Positions 49,301 to 58,913 of a DNA stretch of 61,290 bases are shown piece after piece. Location: the NCBI GenBank assembly GCA_022360815.1, contig JAKSCC010000326.1, forward strand, positions 1 to 61,290, in the 5' to 3' direction. The DNA comes from Desulfobacterales bacterium. Lineage in GTDB: Bacteria; Desulfobacterota; Desulfobacteria; Desulfobacterales; Desulfolunaceae. Position 1 is the stretch's first letter. The number at the start of each line of letters is the position of its first letter. The position numbers were made by a program, and so were the translations under genes. The notes under the pieces were generated by a model. That model was not told the origin of the DNA, did no database searches, and was given only the letters and a program-made list of their open reading frames with translations.

Positions 49301-51160
49301 CTAAAGGTTGAGCTCATCCATGGCCGTGGTTACTTCATAAAAGAAGCGGCTTTTTCGGGTTCTCTTTTTTCGGCGTGAACCGGCCGAGGTGAGGTAGAGG
49401 TGAGACTCCGCACGGGTGAGGGCCACATACATCAGCCTGCGCTCCTCTTCCAGCTCTTGATCACTCTCCATGGATCGCCAGTGGGGGAAGAGCTGCTCTT
49501 CCAGTCCCACAATAAAGGCCATTTGATACTCAAGTCCTTTGCTGGCATGGACGGTGGAGAGGTGAACCCCCTTGCCGCCTCCGTCGTCGTCTTTGTCTTC
49601 TTGAATGAGGTTCACGTCTTCTAGGTAGTCGGCCAGGTTGTCGGTGAGAGACGCGGTGTGAATCAGTTCTTCAATTTGGTCTTTTCGAGTCTCAAATTCG
49701 GATGAGCCGCTTTTGCAGTAGCCTTCGAGGTAGTCAAGATAACCTGTCTTTTGAAGGATCTCTCGAATGGCCTCATCCGGGGCCATCTCTTTGATGCGAT
49801 CGAGAAGCTCAAAGAGCCCTGAGAGCCCCTCGTGGATTTTCTTGGAGAGGACCCGGTCTTTGACCATTCGCCGGGCCGATTCCTGAAGGCCCATGATGCC
49901 GACCCTGGCCTGAGAGATTTTGGAGATCATGGAGGGGCCGATGCCGCGTTTGGGGGTGTTAACAATGCGTTCAAAGGCCACATCATCGGCGGGGTAAAAG
50001 GCGGCCAAAAGATAGCAGTTGAGATCCAGGATCTCTTTTCTCTCGAAAAAGCCTTTGGATCCTACCATTTGATAGGGGATCTGAAGAGAGCGCAGCGCTT
50101 TTTCAAACCAGAGGGAGAGCGCCTTGGTTCGATACATCACCACCATATCCTCATAGTCTGTTCCACTTGCCGCTTCATTGGCGATGCGCTTGGCCACCCA
50201 TTCGGCCTCTTCAAACTCATTGAAAAAAGTGCGGGTTTGCACCACAGCCCCTTTTTTCTCGGAAAAGCAGTGTTTGTCCATGCGGCTTTCGTTGAATCCG
50301 ATGAGCTGGTTGGCCAGCTGGACAATCTCGTCAGCCGATCGGTAGTTCTGCTCCAAACGGTAAATTTGGGCCTTGGGGTATTTGTCTTTAAAGGAGAGGA
50401 AGTGGTTGACGTTGCTTCCCCTGAATCCGTAAACCGCCTGCCAGTCATCCCCCACACAAAAGAGGTTTTCGTGACCCAAAAGAAGGCGGGTTATCTCTTC
50501 TTGGATGTTGTTGGTGTCTTGGTATTCGTCCACCAGAATGTGCTGGAACTTGGAGGTGTACTCTTCGCGTACCTCCGGAAAATCGCGCAAAAGGTCCCGC
50601 GTGAGGCAGAGGATGTTGTCAAAATCGAGGGCATTTTTCTCTTTGAGGATCTTTTCGTAGGTTTCGTAAATCCCTTGAGTCCGGCTTTTCATGAGAAGAT
50701 CCATGCCGTCAAAGTAGCGGTGGACGTTGCCGGAGTTTTTGGCCCGTGAAACCTCGGAGAGAATGGCTGGGGCGTGTTTTTTGTCGATGTTCTGGGCCAG
50801 ACAGATCTCTTTGATGGTCTTTTGCTGATGGTAGCTGGAGTAGATCTCCAAAGGAAGGCGATACCCCAGTTTGGGGGCATGCTTTTTGAGAATCATGTAG
50901 CAGGCGCTGTGGTAGGTCCGGACCCAGGGAAAGTCGGTGTCCATGAGCCCTGTCATCTGCATGAGTCGGCTCTTCATTTCACCGGCGGCCTTGTTGGTAA
51001 AGGTGATGGCCAGAATGCGTCTGGAACTGACACCTCGCTCCATAAGGCGTGCAAATCGTGCGGTGAGGGTACGGGTTTTTCCAGAGCCGGCTCCGGCCAC
51101 AACCAGAGCGGGGGAGCCCATGTGCTCCACGGCGGCCTGCTGCTGTGCTGATAGTCTCAT
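49301..51160 (-). CDS. UvrD/Rep-family DNA helicase
   Basis: The SF1A helicase motifs are all visible: Q-motif LSAQQQAAVEH, Walker A VVAGAGSGKTRTL, AITFTNKAAGEM, HILVDEYQDTNN, FCVGDDWQAVYGFRG, LEQNYRS, STVHASKGLEYQ and RLMYVALTRAE. It is a 3' to 5' ATP-dependent helicase in repair or replication restart. At 619 residues it is shorter than UvrD (about 720) and ends soon after motif VI with a basic tail (RRKKRTRKSR). GGAGAG precedes the start. It is preceded by a minus-strand terminator, so it has its own promoter. Confidence 0.92.
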   Translation of the reverse strand: MRLSAQQQAAVEHMGSPALVVAGAGSGKTRTLTARFARLMERGVSSRRILAITFTNKAAGEMKSRLMQMTGLMDTDFPWVRTYHSACYMILKKHAPKLGYRLPLEIYSSYHQQKTIKEICLAQNIDKKHAPAILSEVSRAKNSGNVHRYFDGMDLLMKSRTQGIYETYEKILKEKNALDFDNILCLTRDLLRDFPEVREEYTSKFQHILVDEYQDTNNIQEEITRLLLGHENLFCVGDDWQAVYGFRGSNVNHFLSFKDKYPKAQIYRLEQNYRSADEIVQLANQLIGFNESRMDKHCFSEKKGAVVQTRTFFNEFEEAEWVAKRIANEAASGTDYEDMVVMYRTKALSLWFEKALRSLQIPYQMVGSKGFFERKEILDLNCYLLAAFYPADDVAFERIVNTPKRGIGPSMISKISQARVGIMGLQESARRMVKDRVLSKKIHEGLSGLFELLDRIKEMAPDEAIREILQKTGYLDYLEGYCKSGSSEFETRKDQIEELIHTASLTDNLADYLEDVNLIQEDKDDDGGGKGVHLSTVHASKGLEYQMAFIVGLEEQLFPHWRSMESDQELEEERRLMYVALTRAESHLYLTSAGSRRKKRTRKSRFFYEVTTAMDELNL

Positions 51161-51184
51161 GATGATCTCTCCATATACAAAAAA

Positions 51185-51213
51185 CGGCCCCTTTGCGTGA
51201 AAGAAAGGGGCCG
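51185..51213 (-). terminator. minus-strand terminator
   Basis: CGGCCCCTTT (51185-51194) pairs with AAAGGGGCCG (51204-51213); read on the minus strand it is followed by TTTTTTG. It blocks readthrough from the kinase gene into the helicase gene. Confidence 0.75.
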
Positions 51214-51656
51214 GGTAAGGTGCCCAGACGATACGACATCATGGTGTGTGGATCAACAAAAAAAGAGGGGGTGCCAGTTTGTTGGTTTTTGTCTTGTGGT
51301 TTGGGGTCGCTTTATTTGGTGTTGCTTTGGGATTTGGCAGGATGGTTTCGATTTTTTTTGGAGAATGCGCCATTGCGTGGCTGAGCATTGATGGCCAAAA
51401 CGATACCTGCAAGGGCTGTGGATGTGATGACAAAAACCATAGTCTAATCTTTGTACCGACACTAACACATGACGGGCTTTTACCTGCGTTTGCAGGCCGC
51501 AAACCGTCACGTGCGTTGGTTGATTTGGATTGTTTGTAAACAATGTAGATTATGGATAGCGAGTGTTTCTGGGTGGTGTCAAGGCTTTTGTTTTATGGAA
51601 TTCTGGAGGGGATGGTGTAAGGGGTCCGGGGGGTTGTCAGAAGGGGGTGTTTTGCT
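51214..51656. other. long gap with a nested hairpin
   Basis: No gene is convincing here; two overlapping plus-strand frames encode hydrophobic stretches without ribosome sites. A structured element at 51467-51512 combines an outer stem CACATGACGG/CCGTCACGTG (one mismatch) with an inner stem CCTGC-GTTT-GCAGG (51483-51496). Confidence 0.4.
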
Positions 51657-54600
51657 TCATCGGCCTCTTTTTTTTTCAATCCAACGCGTCAGAACCTCTT
51701 CAAGGGTGGTGCTTCGAATGGGCTTGCTGATGTAGTCGTCCATGCCTGCTTCCATGCAGGCATCTCGATCCCCTTTCATGGCAAAAGCCGTCATGGCGAT
51801 GACGGGAACGGTGGTGTCAAGGACACCGGAACTCTTCTGACGAAGAAGGCGTGTGGCCTCATAGCCATCCATCTCGGGCATTTGAATGTCCATGAGTACG
51901 AGATCAAATGTTTTTTTTCTAAGCAGCTCAAGGGCTTTGCGTCCATTGAGCGCCGTCTCTACGGTGTGGCCCATTTTTTTTAGCAGAAGAAGGGTGAGCT
52001 TTTGATTGGTGGGGTTGTCTTCCACCAGAAGAATATGGGCAGAAGAGGGGGCTTTTTCTGGCGCTGTTTTTCCCTTTGGTTTTTTGGGACGGGATGAGAG
52101 GAGGAGCGTGGTCAGGGTTTCTCGAAGCCCCCTTCGAGTGATGGGTTTGGGAAGGGAGGCTGAGATGCTTTGGGCGAGAGACTTTGGGGTGTGGCCAAGA
52201 AGCGAGAAAGGCACCATGAGGATGATGGGAAGGGTTGCGAAGTTTCGAGTATCTCGCAGGCCCTGAACCAGTTCCTCCACATTGGTTTGGGGCTCTTTAA
52301 AAGCGAGAAGAAGAGCCTTAAAAGGGTCTTCTATTTCAAGGGCTCTCTCCAGGGTGGCTTGGGTCTTCCAGGTCTCCTCCACCGCCTCTGCTCGAAGCCC
52401 CCATGTGTTGAGTTGTGAGATGAGGGCATTGCGCGAGGCGGTGTTGGGCTCTGCGATAAGGATATGTTTTCCTTTGAGTTTGTCGGGTATGGGAGGGATG
52501 TGGGGAGGCTTTTCTTTTTCGAGGGGAAGGGTGAACTGAAAGAGGGATCCTTGCCCCTCTTCGCTTTTGACGGCAATGGTTCCGCCCATAAGCTCCACAA
52601 GTTGTCTGGATATGGTGAGACCCAGCCCCGTTCCGCCAAATTTTCGAGTGGTTGATGCGTCGATCTGCTGGAAGCTTTCAAAGATGAGAGGCAGCTTCTC
52701 TTGGGGTATTCCCACGCCAGTATCCCGTACACCTATGGATAATTGAATTTTTTGAGTCTCTTCTTTCTGGCAGCTCACCTCAATGGCCACCTCCCCCTTG
52801 GATGTAAACTTGATGGCATTGCCAACCAGGTTGATAAGGATCTGTTTGATACGTCCGGGGTCTCCCTTTAGATGCATGGGAACATTGGGTTGCATGTGGC
52901 AGATGAACTCCAGCCCTTTTTCAGAGGCGCGCATGGCCATCAGCGCGGTAAGATCATCAAGAAGATCGACGAGATAAAATCCGATGGTCTCCAGGTCGAG
53001 TTTCCCGGCTTCGATTTTGGAGAAGTCGAGAATGTCGTTAATGAGCGACAGAAGGGATTCTCCCGAAGATTTCACCGTCTGAGCGTATTGCCTCTGTTCT
53101 CGATTTAAATCTGTGCCCAGAAGAAGACCAATCATTCCGATAACGCCGTTCATGGGGGTGCGAATTTCGTGGCTCATGTTGGCGAGAAACGTGCTTTTGG
53201 CTTTGTTGGCACTTGTGGCCTCTTCAAGGGCGAGCTTAAGCTCTTCTCGGCTCTTTCTGAGTTCTCTCTCCACCGCGCGCAGTGGGGTGATCTCTCGGGC
53301 TGTACAGAGCACCCCACTGATGAGCCCTCCCTCTTCCAAAACCGCGGTTTTGGCTACGAGAAAATGGCGAGGCGTCTTTTGCGTTCGAAAGACCCATTCA
53401 TCGGTAATTGCCTCTCCAGAGGAGAGAACCTCTTTGTCTCCACGGGAGAGCAGCTTGGCCTTTTGGGGCTCAAACAATTCATTGTCGGTGTTGCCTTCAA
53501 TGCCTGATGGCTCCAGCTCCAGAAAGCGGCTGCACGCTTCATTGACCATGCGGTAGGCCCCCAGACGATCCTTCAAGATGAGAAGGTCAGGTGTTGCAGC
53601 AAAGATCGCTTTAAGAAGGGCTGTCTGTTTCATCAGGGCCGTACGGGCTTTTTCACGGGCCATTTGGACCTCATTGATACCGGTGGCCAGGTGCTGAAAT
53701 TCGGCGTGGCGGTAAAGGCCGGGGTCCATGGGCCGGTCTGCCGATGCGGTAAAGTTTTGTTGAAAGGTGCGAAATTGCAAGGTGAGCCGGGAGGCGAGGT
53801 GGCGGCCCAACCAGGTGCAAAACAGGCCGAGAAGGGCCATGCCGACCATCATAAGCCCCAAGCGTACGGAAAAGGCAGAGCCCATTTCGCGGCGTGTCTT
53901 GGCCAGGGTTTGCTCCATATCGCTGAGGTAGGTCTCGGCTCCCACAGCCCACTTCCAGTCCCCGACACCTCGTACAAAGGCGAGTTTTTTAGCCAGCTTT
54001 CCGGTTTGCGGGTGGTTCCACAGGTGGGTGACAAATCCCCCGTCGGGCCGTTTGGCTGCGGCGATGATCTCTTGAACCACTTTTTGACCACCCGGAGCCG
54101 TGAGTCCCCAGAGATTCTTTCCCTCCAGGTCAGGGTGTCCGCGATGCATGAGCTCTGTGCCTTCGTAGGTTTTAATAAAGAGCTCCCCTCGGTCATCGGC
54201 AAAAGAGAGGCTGGCAAGTTGCTTTTGGGCCAAGGCCTTGATGCGGTTTTGTCTGTCGTCTAAACGCTCACTGGTGCCTACAAGAAGATTCAATTCAGGG
54301 ATCCGTCGTATATGGGTTAAAACGGGATGGGTGTGTGGATCGCCGATTTTGTGAAGCCAGGTGTAGCTAAGAAACCCTTCCCCTTTGGCCTTGGCCATCT
54401 GGGTGAGTCTTTCAAAGGGTTTGGTGCCGTTTGGATCTTCAAAGGAGAGGACGTTGGTACCCACCAGGTCGGGCCTGTCGGGATGGGATAGAAGCTCTCC
54501 GGAAAGGCTCAGCATCAGATAATGCCCCTTGTTGTTATTCCATCGAATGGTGGAGAGGGCCTCTACGACGAGGTGGGAGATGTCTTGCCTGGGAAGGTAG

Positions 54601-56009
54601 ATCCGCTCTTTGAAAATGGTTTGGGCTATTCCGAGGGCTTCGAGGGTTCGTGATGCAAGGGCATTTCGGCTTCTTTGGTTTTCGCTCTTTTTAAGAAATG
54701 CGATGGTCTCCATGGCCCGGTCGACCTGGGAACGAATGATTGAGTGAAGTTCGGTGGTCAGAGTTTCTCGAAGGGCCATTCTTCTTTTTTGAAACCTCAG
54801 GTAGTCCTGACCTGCCCAAAGGAGAGTGGCCAGAATAAGACCCATGGCTGCCACAGAGATGACCATCTGGCTTAGCTGTTTGGTAAACTCCGGGGCCTTT
54901 TCATCTTCACGGAGAAGCCGGGAGAAAATTTGGAACGTTAAAACAATCAAGATAAGGGCAAAGGCCACGAGAACCAGGAGGTTGAGGGTTGAAAAAAAGT
55001 CAGCCAGATCATTTGAGGGACGGTTTTGAATCACACTGGAGGGGGGGAGTTTTTCAAGGGGGATATGGTGTTTTTCAAGGGTTGGATAGTAAAACATGGG
55101 GCGATTGGGGCTGGATTCTTGAACGGGCAGCTCATGGGGCGAAATCCCTTCAAGGACTTGAATAGCCAGAAGGGCGGCAAGTTTTCCTTGGTCGTGCGAG
55201 CTTGCCATGTAGCCTCCTGTTACCCCAGAGCCCAAATAGAAGTCCCAAAGGCCGAAAACGGGAACCGGTGAAGCTTGGGTGATAAATTGGGCACTCTCTT
55301 CATAGGAGAAGTAAGTTCCCTGGCTGTCTCGATTAAAAAGAATAAGAAGAACCGCATCGCCTTTTTTAAGTTTTTTGAGGCGGGAGATGAGGAGTTTTTT
55401 GGAGAGTCCTCTCCACCACTCTTTTTGGATGGAGGGGTCTAGATCTTTGAGCGTGAGGGTGGCCTCATGGCCAATGGATCGGGCCGCGGGTGAGGTGCCG
55501 GTGATAAGGACAAGGCGGCGAAAGTCCGGCAGAACCTCTTTCATAAGTTGGGCTGTTTTTAAAGGAGAGGTTTTCTCTACGACACCGGTGATGTTTTTGG
55601 CGAACCCCGTAAGCATTTCAGGTTTGTAATCATTGATTCCGCAGAAGACGATAGGTACTTTTGGGAAGAGTGTTTTTAGGTGTTTTTTTAAAAAAACAAG
55701 GGCGTTGTTGTCAGCTGCAAGGATGATGTGGGGCGGTTCTTTTTGAAATTTTTCTTTGAGGCAGTGGAGCAAAAGGTGAGAGGCTTTTTTAAGGCCAATT
55801 CGTTTGCTGTCCATGTATTCCACATGGAGCTGAATCGTTGGATCTTTTTTGAATATTTCCAGAATTGAGGCTGTGATGCCATCACTCCAGGAGAGCCCCT
55901 GGTGATACGAGTGAATAAGAAGAACCCGTTTCACATCCCTGGCGGGGCTGGGGGTTGTCGTGAGGGTGAGAATGGTTGCTATAAGAAAGATGGAGATAAG
56001 GTGTCGCAT
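51657..56009 (-). CDS. giant hybrid sensor kinase: ABC-binding, Cache, PAS, HK, two receivers
   Basis: After a signal peptide, residues about 25-320 form an ABC-type solute-binding domain (VLLIHSYHQGLSW, IILAADNNALVFL, IVFCGINDY, GGYMASSHDQG), then membrane helices at about 345 and 390. Two Cache-like sensor modules with WNNNKGHYLML and GVGDWKWAVGAETYL lie at about 420-740, followed by a third membrane segment, a PAS domain (about 800-930), HisKA with SHEIRTPMNG, HATPase (NAIKFT, DTGVGIP, GTGLGLT), a receiver-like domain lacking the Asp and a C-terminal true receiver (LVLMDIQMPEMDG). It is a membrane kinase for small solutes. I used the ATG at 56009; a GTG at 56063 is the alternative. Confidence 0.88.
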   Translation of the reverse strand: MRHLISIFLIATILTLTTTPSPARDVKRVLLIHSYHQGLSWSDGITASILEIFKKDPTIQLHVEYMDSKRIGLKKASHLLLHCLKEKFQKEPPHIILAADNNALVFLKKHLKTLFPKVPIVFCGINDYKPEMLTGFAKNITGVVEKTSPLKTAQLMKEVLPDFRRLVLITGTSPAARSIGHEATLTLKDLDPSIQKEWWRGLSKKLLISRLKKLKKGDAVLLILFNRDSQGTYFSYEESAQFITQASPVPVFGLWDFYLGSGVTGGYMASSHDQGKLAALLAIQVLEGISPHELPVQESSPNRPMFYYPTLEKHHIPLEKLPPSSVIQNRPSNDLADFFSTLNLLVLVAFALILIVLTFQIFSRLLREDEKAPEFTKQLSQMVISVAAMGLILATLLWAGQDYLRFQKRRMALRETLTTELHSIIRSQVDRAMETIAFLKKSENQRSRNALASRTLEALGIAQTIFKERIYLPRQDISHLVVEALSTIRWNNNKGHYLMLSLSGELLSHPDRPDLVGTNVLSFEDPNGTKPFERLTQMAKAKGEGFLSYTWLHKIGDPHTHPVLTHIRRIPELNLLVGTSERLDDRQNRIKALAQKQLASLSFADDRGELFIKTYEGTELMHRGHPDLEGKNLWGLTAPGGQKVVQEIIAAAKRPDGGFVTHLWNHPQTGKLAKKLAFVRGVGDWKWAVGAETYLSDMEQTLAKTRREMGSAFSVRLGLMMVGMALLGLFCTWLGRHLASRLTLQFRTFQQNFTASADRPMDPGLYRHAEFQHLATGINEVQMAREKARTALMKQTALLKAIFAATPDLLILKDRLGAYRMVNEACSRFLELEPSGIEGNTDNELFEPQKAKLLSRGDKEVLSSGEAITDEWVFRTQKTPRHFLVAKTAVLEEGGLISGVLCTAREITPLRAVERELRKSREELKLALEEATSANKAKSTFLANMSHEIRTPMNGVIGMIGLLLGTDLNREQRQYAQTVKSSGESLLSLINDILDFSKIEAGKLDLETIGFYLVDLLDDLTALMAMRASEKGLEFICHMQPNVPMHLKGDPGRIKQILINLVGNAIKFTSKGEVAIEVSCQKEETQKIQLSIGVRDTGVGIPQEKLPLIFESFQQIDASTTRKFGGTGLGLTISRQLVELMGGTIAVKSEEGQGSLFQFTLPLEKEKPPHIPPIPDKLKGKHILIAEPNTASRNALISQLNTWGLRAEAVEETWKTQATLERALEIEDPFKALLLAFKEPQTNVEELVQGLRDTRNFATLPIILMVPFSLLGHTPKSLAQSISASLPKPITRRGLRETLTTLLLSSRPKKPKGKTAPEKAPSSAHILLVEDNPTNQKLTLLLLKKMGHTVETALNGRKALELLRKKTFDLVLMDIQMPEMDGYEATRLLRQKSSGVLDTTVPVIAMTAFAMKGDRDACMEAGMDDYISKPIRSTTLEEVLTRWIEKKRGR

Positions 56010-56184
56010 CAAGGCCGTATCCACGGTTGGTGCACCGTTATTTGGGTGCACTTGGTTTGACACAAATGAACGGTGGCGATAAAAAAAGCGGAGTACATTT
56101 TTTTTAAACGAAGGTTACACAGCGAAAGTCCATATCTTAATGTCCGGAGTCGGCTTCTGGCATCACCTGCGCAAGGGGGCGTCA

Positions 56185-56544
56185 ATGGGAAGGTGGATGG
56201 TACTGTTTTGTGTGGCGATTTTGGTGACAAGGTGTACCGAAGTGCCCTGTTTTTATGAGTTGGGGACCCTTCGTTTTTCCCGCATGGTGACTCGGCACCA
56301 TTCGGGGGGCAAATACCACACGGCCATTGGTGTGATGAAACATACGGGAGAAAAACGGTTGGCTGGTCTTTCTGTACGGTTTAATTATACCGACTCTAAG
56401 GGCCAGGTTCGGGCCCATTGCACAAAGCATTTTGGCCCGATGGCTCCCATGGAACAGGTGGTATTTACCTGTGCGTTTTACTGCAGCGGTCGTGGGCGTG
56501 CTGTGCCGGTGTGGGTGGGAATAAGAGACCCTGCATTTCAGTGA
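56185..56544 (+). CDS. hypothetical exported protein
   Basis: The 119-residue protein begins with a hydrophobic segment (MVLFCVAILVT) that ends in RC and could be a signal peptide or weak lipobox. The mature part has strands such as LAGLSVRFNYTDSKGQV and a Cys pair (FTCAFYC), as in small periplasmic beta-sandwich proteins. I do not recognise a family. AGGGGG lies five bases before the ATG at 56185. It diverges from the giant kinase gene. Confidence 0.5.
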   Translation: MGRWMVLFCVAILVTRCTEVPCFYELGTLRFSRMVTRHHSGGKYHTAIGVMKHTGEKRLAGLSVRFNYTDSKGQVRAHCTKHFGPMAPMEQVVFTCAFYCSGRGRAVPVWVGIRDPAFQ

Positions 56545-56790
56545 TCTTTTCTCTTAACGCGTTTGTTTGTCTTTTTAGAGCGATTGCTTTTTTGCTCTTG
56601 ATATGCCTTAGTACCCTGTGGAAAAGAGTCATGTTTATAGGTATGACGGTATCGTAAAAAAGTTGATGTATCGAAGCAACGCCCACGGCATAAAACCATC
56701 AAGCGGTTATAGCCTCTCTGGTGGTGTGAGTCATTCTGGCTTTTTTCGAAGCGGTCACATGTAGAAAACAAGAGAGTGGATGAGGTGCTG

Positions 56791-57609
56791 ATGGAGACGG
56801 TGTTGGTGGTGAAAGCTCTGATTATGGGACTTGTAGAAGGCGTGACAGAGTTTCTGCCGATTTCAAGTACCGGCCATCTGATTCTTACAGGAGAGTGGCT
56901 TGGGTTTCTGGATAAAGAGGTGCGGGGGGTGTTTGAGATCTTTATCCAGCTGGGCGCCATTTTAGCCATATGTTGGGAGTATCGAACCAAACTTTTGGGC
57001 ACTCTCTTTGGACTGGGGCGTGATGCCGGAGCCCGGGCTTTTGCCTCCAATGTAGCTCTGGCTTTTTGTCCTGCCGTTGTTTTGGGCCTTACCTTGGGAG
57101 CCAAAATCAAAGCAAGCCTCTTTTCTCCCCTTCCTGTCTCCACCGCTTTTGTGGTGGGGGGGCTTATTATTCTAGCTGTTGAACGTCGGCAGCACACACC
57201 TGAAATTGATGATGTGGATGCCATGGGCTGGCAAGATGCCCTTAAGGTGGGGCTTGCCCAGTGTTTTGCTCTGATTCCGGGGACCTCACGATCGGGTGCC
57301 ACGATAATCGGTGGTCTGCTTTTCGGCCTCTCTCGAAAAGCAGCCACCGAGTTCTCCTTTTTTCTCGCCATTCCCACTTTAACCGGTGCGGCCTTTTACG
57401 ATCTTTATAAAAATTGGGCCCTTCTTGACAGTAGCCATCTCGAGTATTTTGCTCTTGGATTTTTTGCCGCTTTTGTCAGCGCACTTTTTGCCATTCGAGG
57501 GCTTCTTCGTTACATCTCTAACCACGATTTTACTGTATTTGCTTGGTATCGCATCGCCTTTGGTATTTTGATTCTTACCATGAGCTTCTCTGGTTTTCTT
57601 CGGTGGTAG
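56791..57609 (+). CDS. uppP: undecaprenyl-diphosphatase UppP (BacA)
   Basis: UppP dephosphorylates undecaprenyl pyrophosphate to recycle the lipid carrier for cell-wall synthesis. The two conserved motifs are present: EGVTEFLPISSTGHLIL near residue 17 and PGTSRSGATIIGGLL near residue 165. About eight membrane helices and 272 residues match the family. I chose the ATG at 56791 with GAGG five bases upstream over a GTG at 56776. Confidence 0.95.
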   Translation: METVLVVKALIMGLVEGVTEFLPISSTGHLILTGEWLGFLDKEVRGVFEIFIQLGAILAICWEYRTKLLGTLFGLGRDAGARAFASNVALAFCPAVVLGLTLGAKIKASLFSPLPVSTAFVVGGLIILAVERRQHTPEIDDVDAMGWQDALKVGLAQCFALIPGTSRSGATIIGGLLFGLSRKAATEFSFFLAIPTLTGAAFYDLYKNWALLDSSHLEYFALGFFAAFVSALFAIRGLLRYISNHDFTVFAWYRIAFGILILTMSFSGFLRW

Positions 57610-57640
57610 CCCCCTTAAGCTGCAAGCATTTTTTTAAACT

Positions 57641-58393
57641 TTAATGGCCAGAGTGGCTACCGTGGCCTGGCATGGGCGTCATCTTGTCCATGGTGTGCAT
57701 GCTGTTTTTGATGGTGATACGGATCATCTCGCGTGACGGGGGATAGCCGTCGGTGATGAGCCGCACATTTCCATGCTCCGGAGCTCCCATGCCCGGCCCC
57801 ATTTGACGCGGAGCCTGATACATTCCTTTTCCAGGCGCTTCATTGATTTCAGTTCCTGCATCCCAAAGCATCACTTGGGGTGTGTAATCTCCGCTGATGG
57901 GGGTCTCACCTCGAAAGAGAGGAACACCCTGGTCCATCGTGCCGAAAAAGAGGTCGTTGGACTGTACAAACATGGTGGCAAAGGAGAGGCGGTCTCCCGG
58001 CATGCCCATGACGGTAAAGCTGTAAGAGGCCCCCGGCATGAGAGGGCCGGGTTTGTCCATGTCCGAAGGGGTATCGAAAATGCCCGCTGCGCCTACGTTT
58101 TTCATGGTCATGACATGGGCATACAGAGAGTTTGGCATGCCGTCTTCTGCCAGAGGCTCAAGGCCCATACCCATATCAGGGTGTGTTGCCTTATAAAGCA
58201 CATAGGGCGAGGTGTGCACCGCCCAGACGCCGGGGGCCAGAGGCGTTGGTATGGCCGAGGAGTCTGAAATGTTTTCAATGGTGACGGTGAAGATTACCGG
58301 GGCCATAGGGGCTTTTTGCATGACGGTGCAGGCGTTGAAACAGAAGGTGCTAAGGAAAAAGAGTGCAAAGACCATGACTTTGAAACATTTCAT
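57641..58393 (-). CDS. spondin-domain lipoprotein
   Basis: After a signal peptide ending in CFNAC the protein shows the bacterial spondin_N pattern: FTVTIENIS, TPLAPGVWAVH, PLAEDGMPNSL, SYSFTVMGMPGDRLSFATM, QSNDLFF, and VMLWDAGTEINEAPG. In eukaryotes the spondin domain binds extracellular matrix and metal; bacterial members are of unknown role. The C-terminus is His- and Met-rich (MPGHGSHSGH) and could bind copper or nickel, which fits the metal-efflux operon directly to its right. AAGGAGG precedes the start. A decayed paralogue lies at 14.9-15.5 kb. Confidence 0.8.
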   Translation of the reverse strand: MKCFKVMVFALFFLSTFCFNACTVMQKAPMAPVIFTVTIENISDSSAIPTPLAPGVWAVHTSPYVLYKATHPDMGMGLEPLAEDGMPNSLYAHVMTMKNVGAAGIFDTPSDMDKPGPLMPGASYSFTVMGMPGDRLSFATMFVQSNDLFFGTMDQGVPLFRGETPISGDYTPQVMLWDAGTEINEAPGKGMYQAPRQMGPGMGAPEHGNVRLITDGYPPSREMIRITIKNSMHTMDKMTPMPGHGSHSGH

Positions 58394-58698
58394 ACAAACC
58401 TCCTTACATAAGGGAAAGTGGATTAAGGGCGTGGCTGCTCTTCTTTCGCATGTTGATGCCGAAGGGGCAGCATGGGGGATACGCCAGGCTGACTTTTTGC
58501 AGAGTCATTACGTAACGATGAGGGCTGGGTGTTAAAGCGCAGTGGAGCAGGGGCTGGTTTAAGAATGCCTGATATGAAGACGTTTATATCTTGGTATTTA
58601 TACCATAGTTTGCAGGCCGATCAAAAAAACTAAATGGTCTGTGGCCTCGAAAAAAGAGGCGAGGCTGTGTGCCATTTTTTTGGGGGTGCCGTAGAGAC
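58394..58698. other. divergent region between spondin gene and efflux operon
   Basis: This part of the gap carries no visible gene. It contains AT-rich tracts and should hold the promoter of the minus-strand spondin gene, which I could not place. Confidence 0.35.
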
Positions 58699-58723
58699 TA
58701 TTCTTCAAAACCGTTGAAGAATA
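58699..58723. promoter_or_regulatory. 10-base inverted repeat, probable activator site
   Basis: TATTCTTCAA (58699-58708) and TTGAAGAATA (58714-58723) form a perfect inverted repeat with a 5-base spacer; a partial third copy (ATCTTCAA) follows at once. It is centred near -109 relative to the predicted sigma-54 start, a usual enhancer-binding position. Confidence 0.5.
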
Positions 58724-58793
58724 ATCTTCAAATTTATGGGTTTCTTGTTTTTCGGGGTGCTTAAGGTCTTTTAAAAACAATGGGTTATGTGTT

Positions 58794-58809
58794 TGGCACA
58801 GGGCGTGCT
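58794..58809 (+). promoter_or_regulatory. sigma-54-like promoter of the efflux operon
   Basis: TGGCAC at 58794-58799 and GTGCT at 58805-58809 match the -24/-12 elements (TGGCAC-N5-TTGCW) with one mismatch in the second box and correct spacing between GG and GC. Transcription would start near 58820, about 95 bases before the TolC-like gene. Confidence 0.5.
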
Positions 58810-58913
58810 TTTTCTCTGATAGAGATGGTGCTGCCGCGGCGTCTATGCGGTGGACAAGAACAAGCGTACCCCTTATAGTTTTTAATCAAGATGTTATAGG
58901 GACCAAACATCCC

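Noticed and set aside
51246..51539. Plus-strand frame with hydrophobic stretch and CKGCGCDD
   Set aside because: Starts at GTG without a ribosome site, overlaps another open frame, and covers the nested hairpin; composition looks non-coding.
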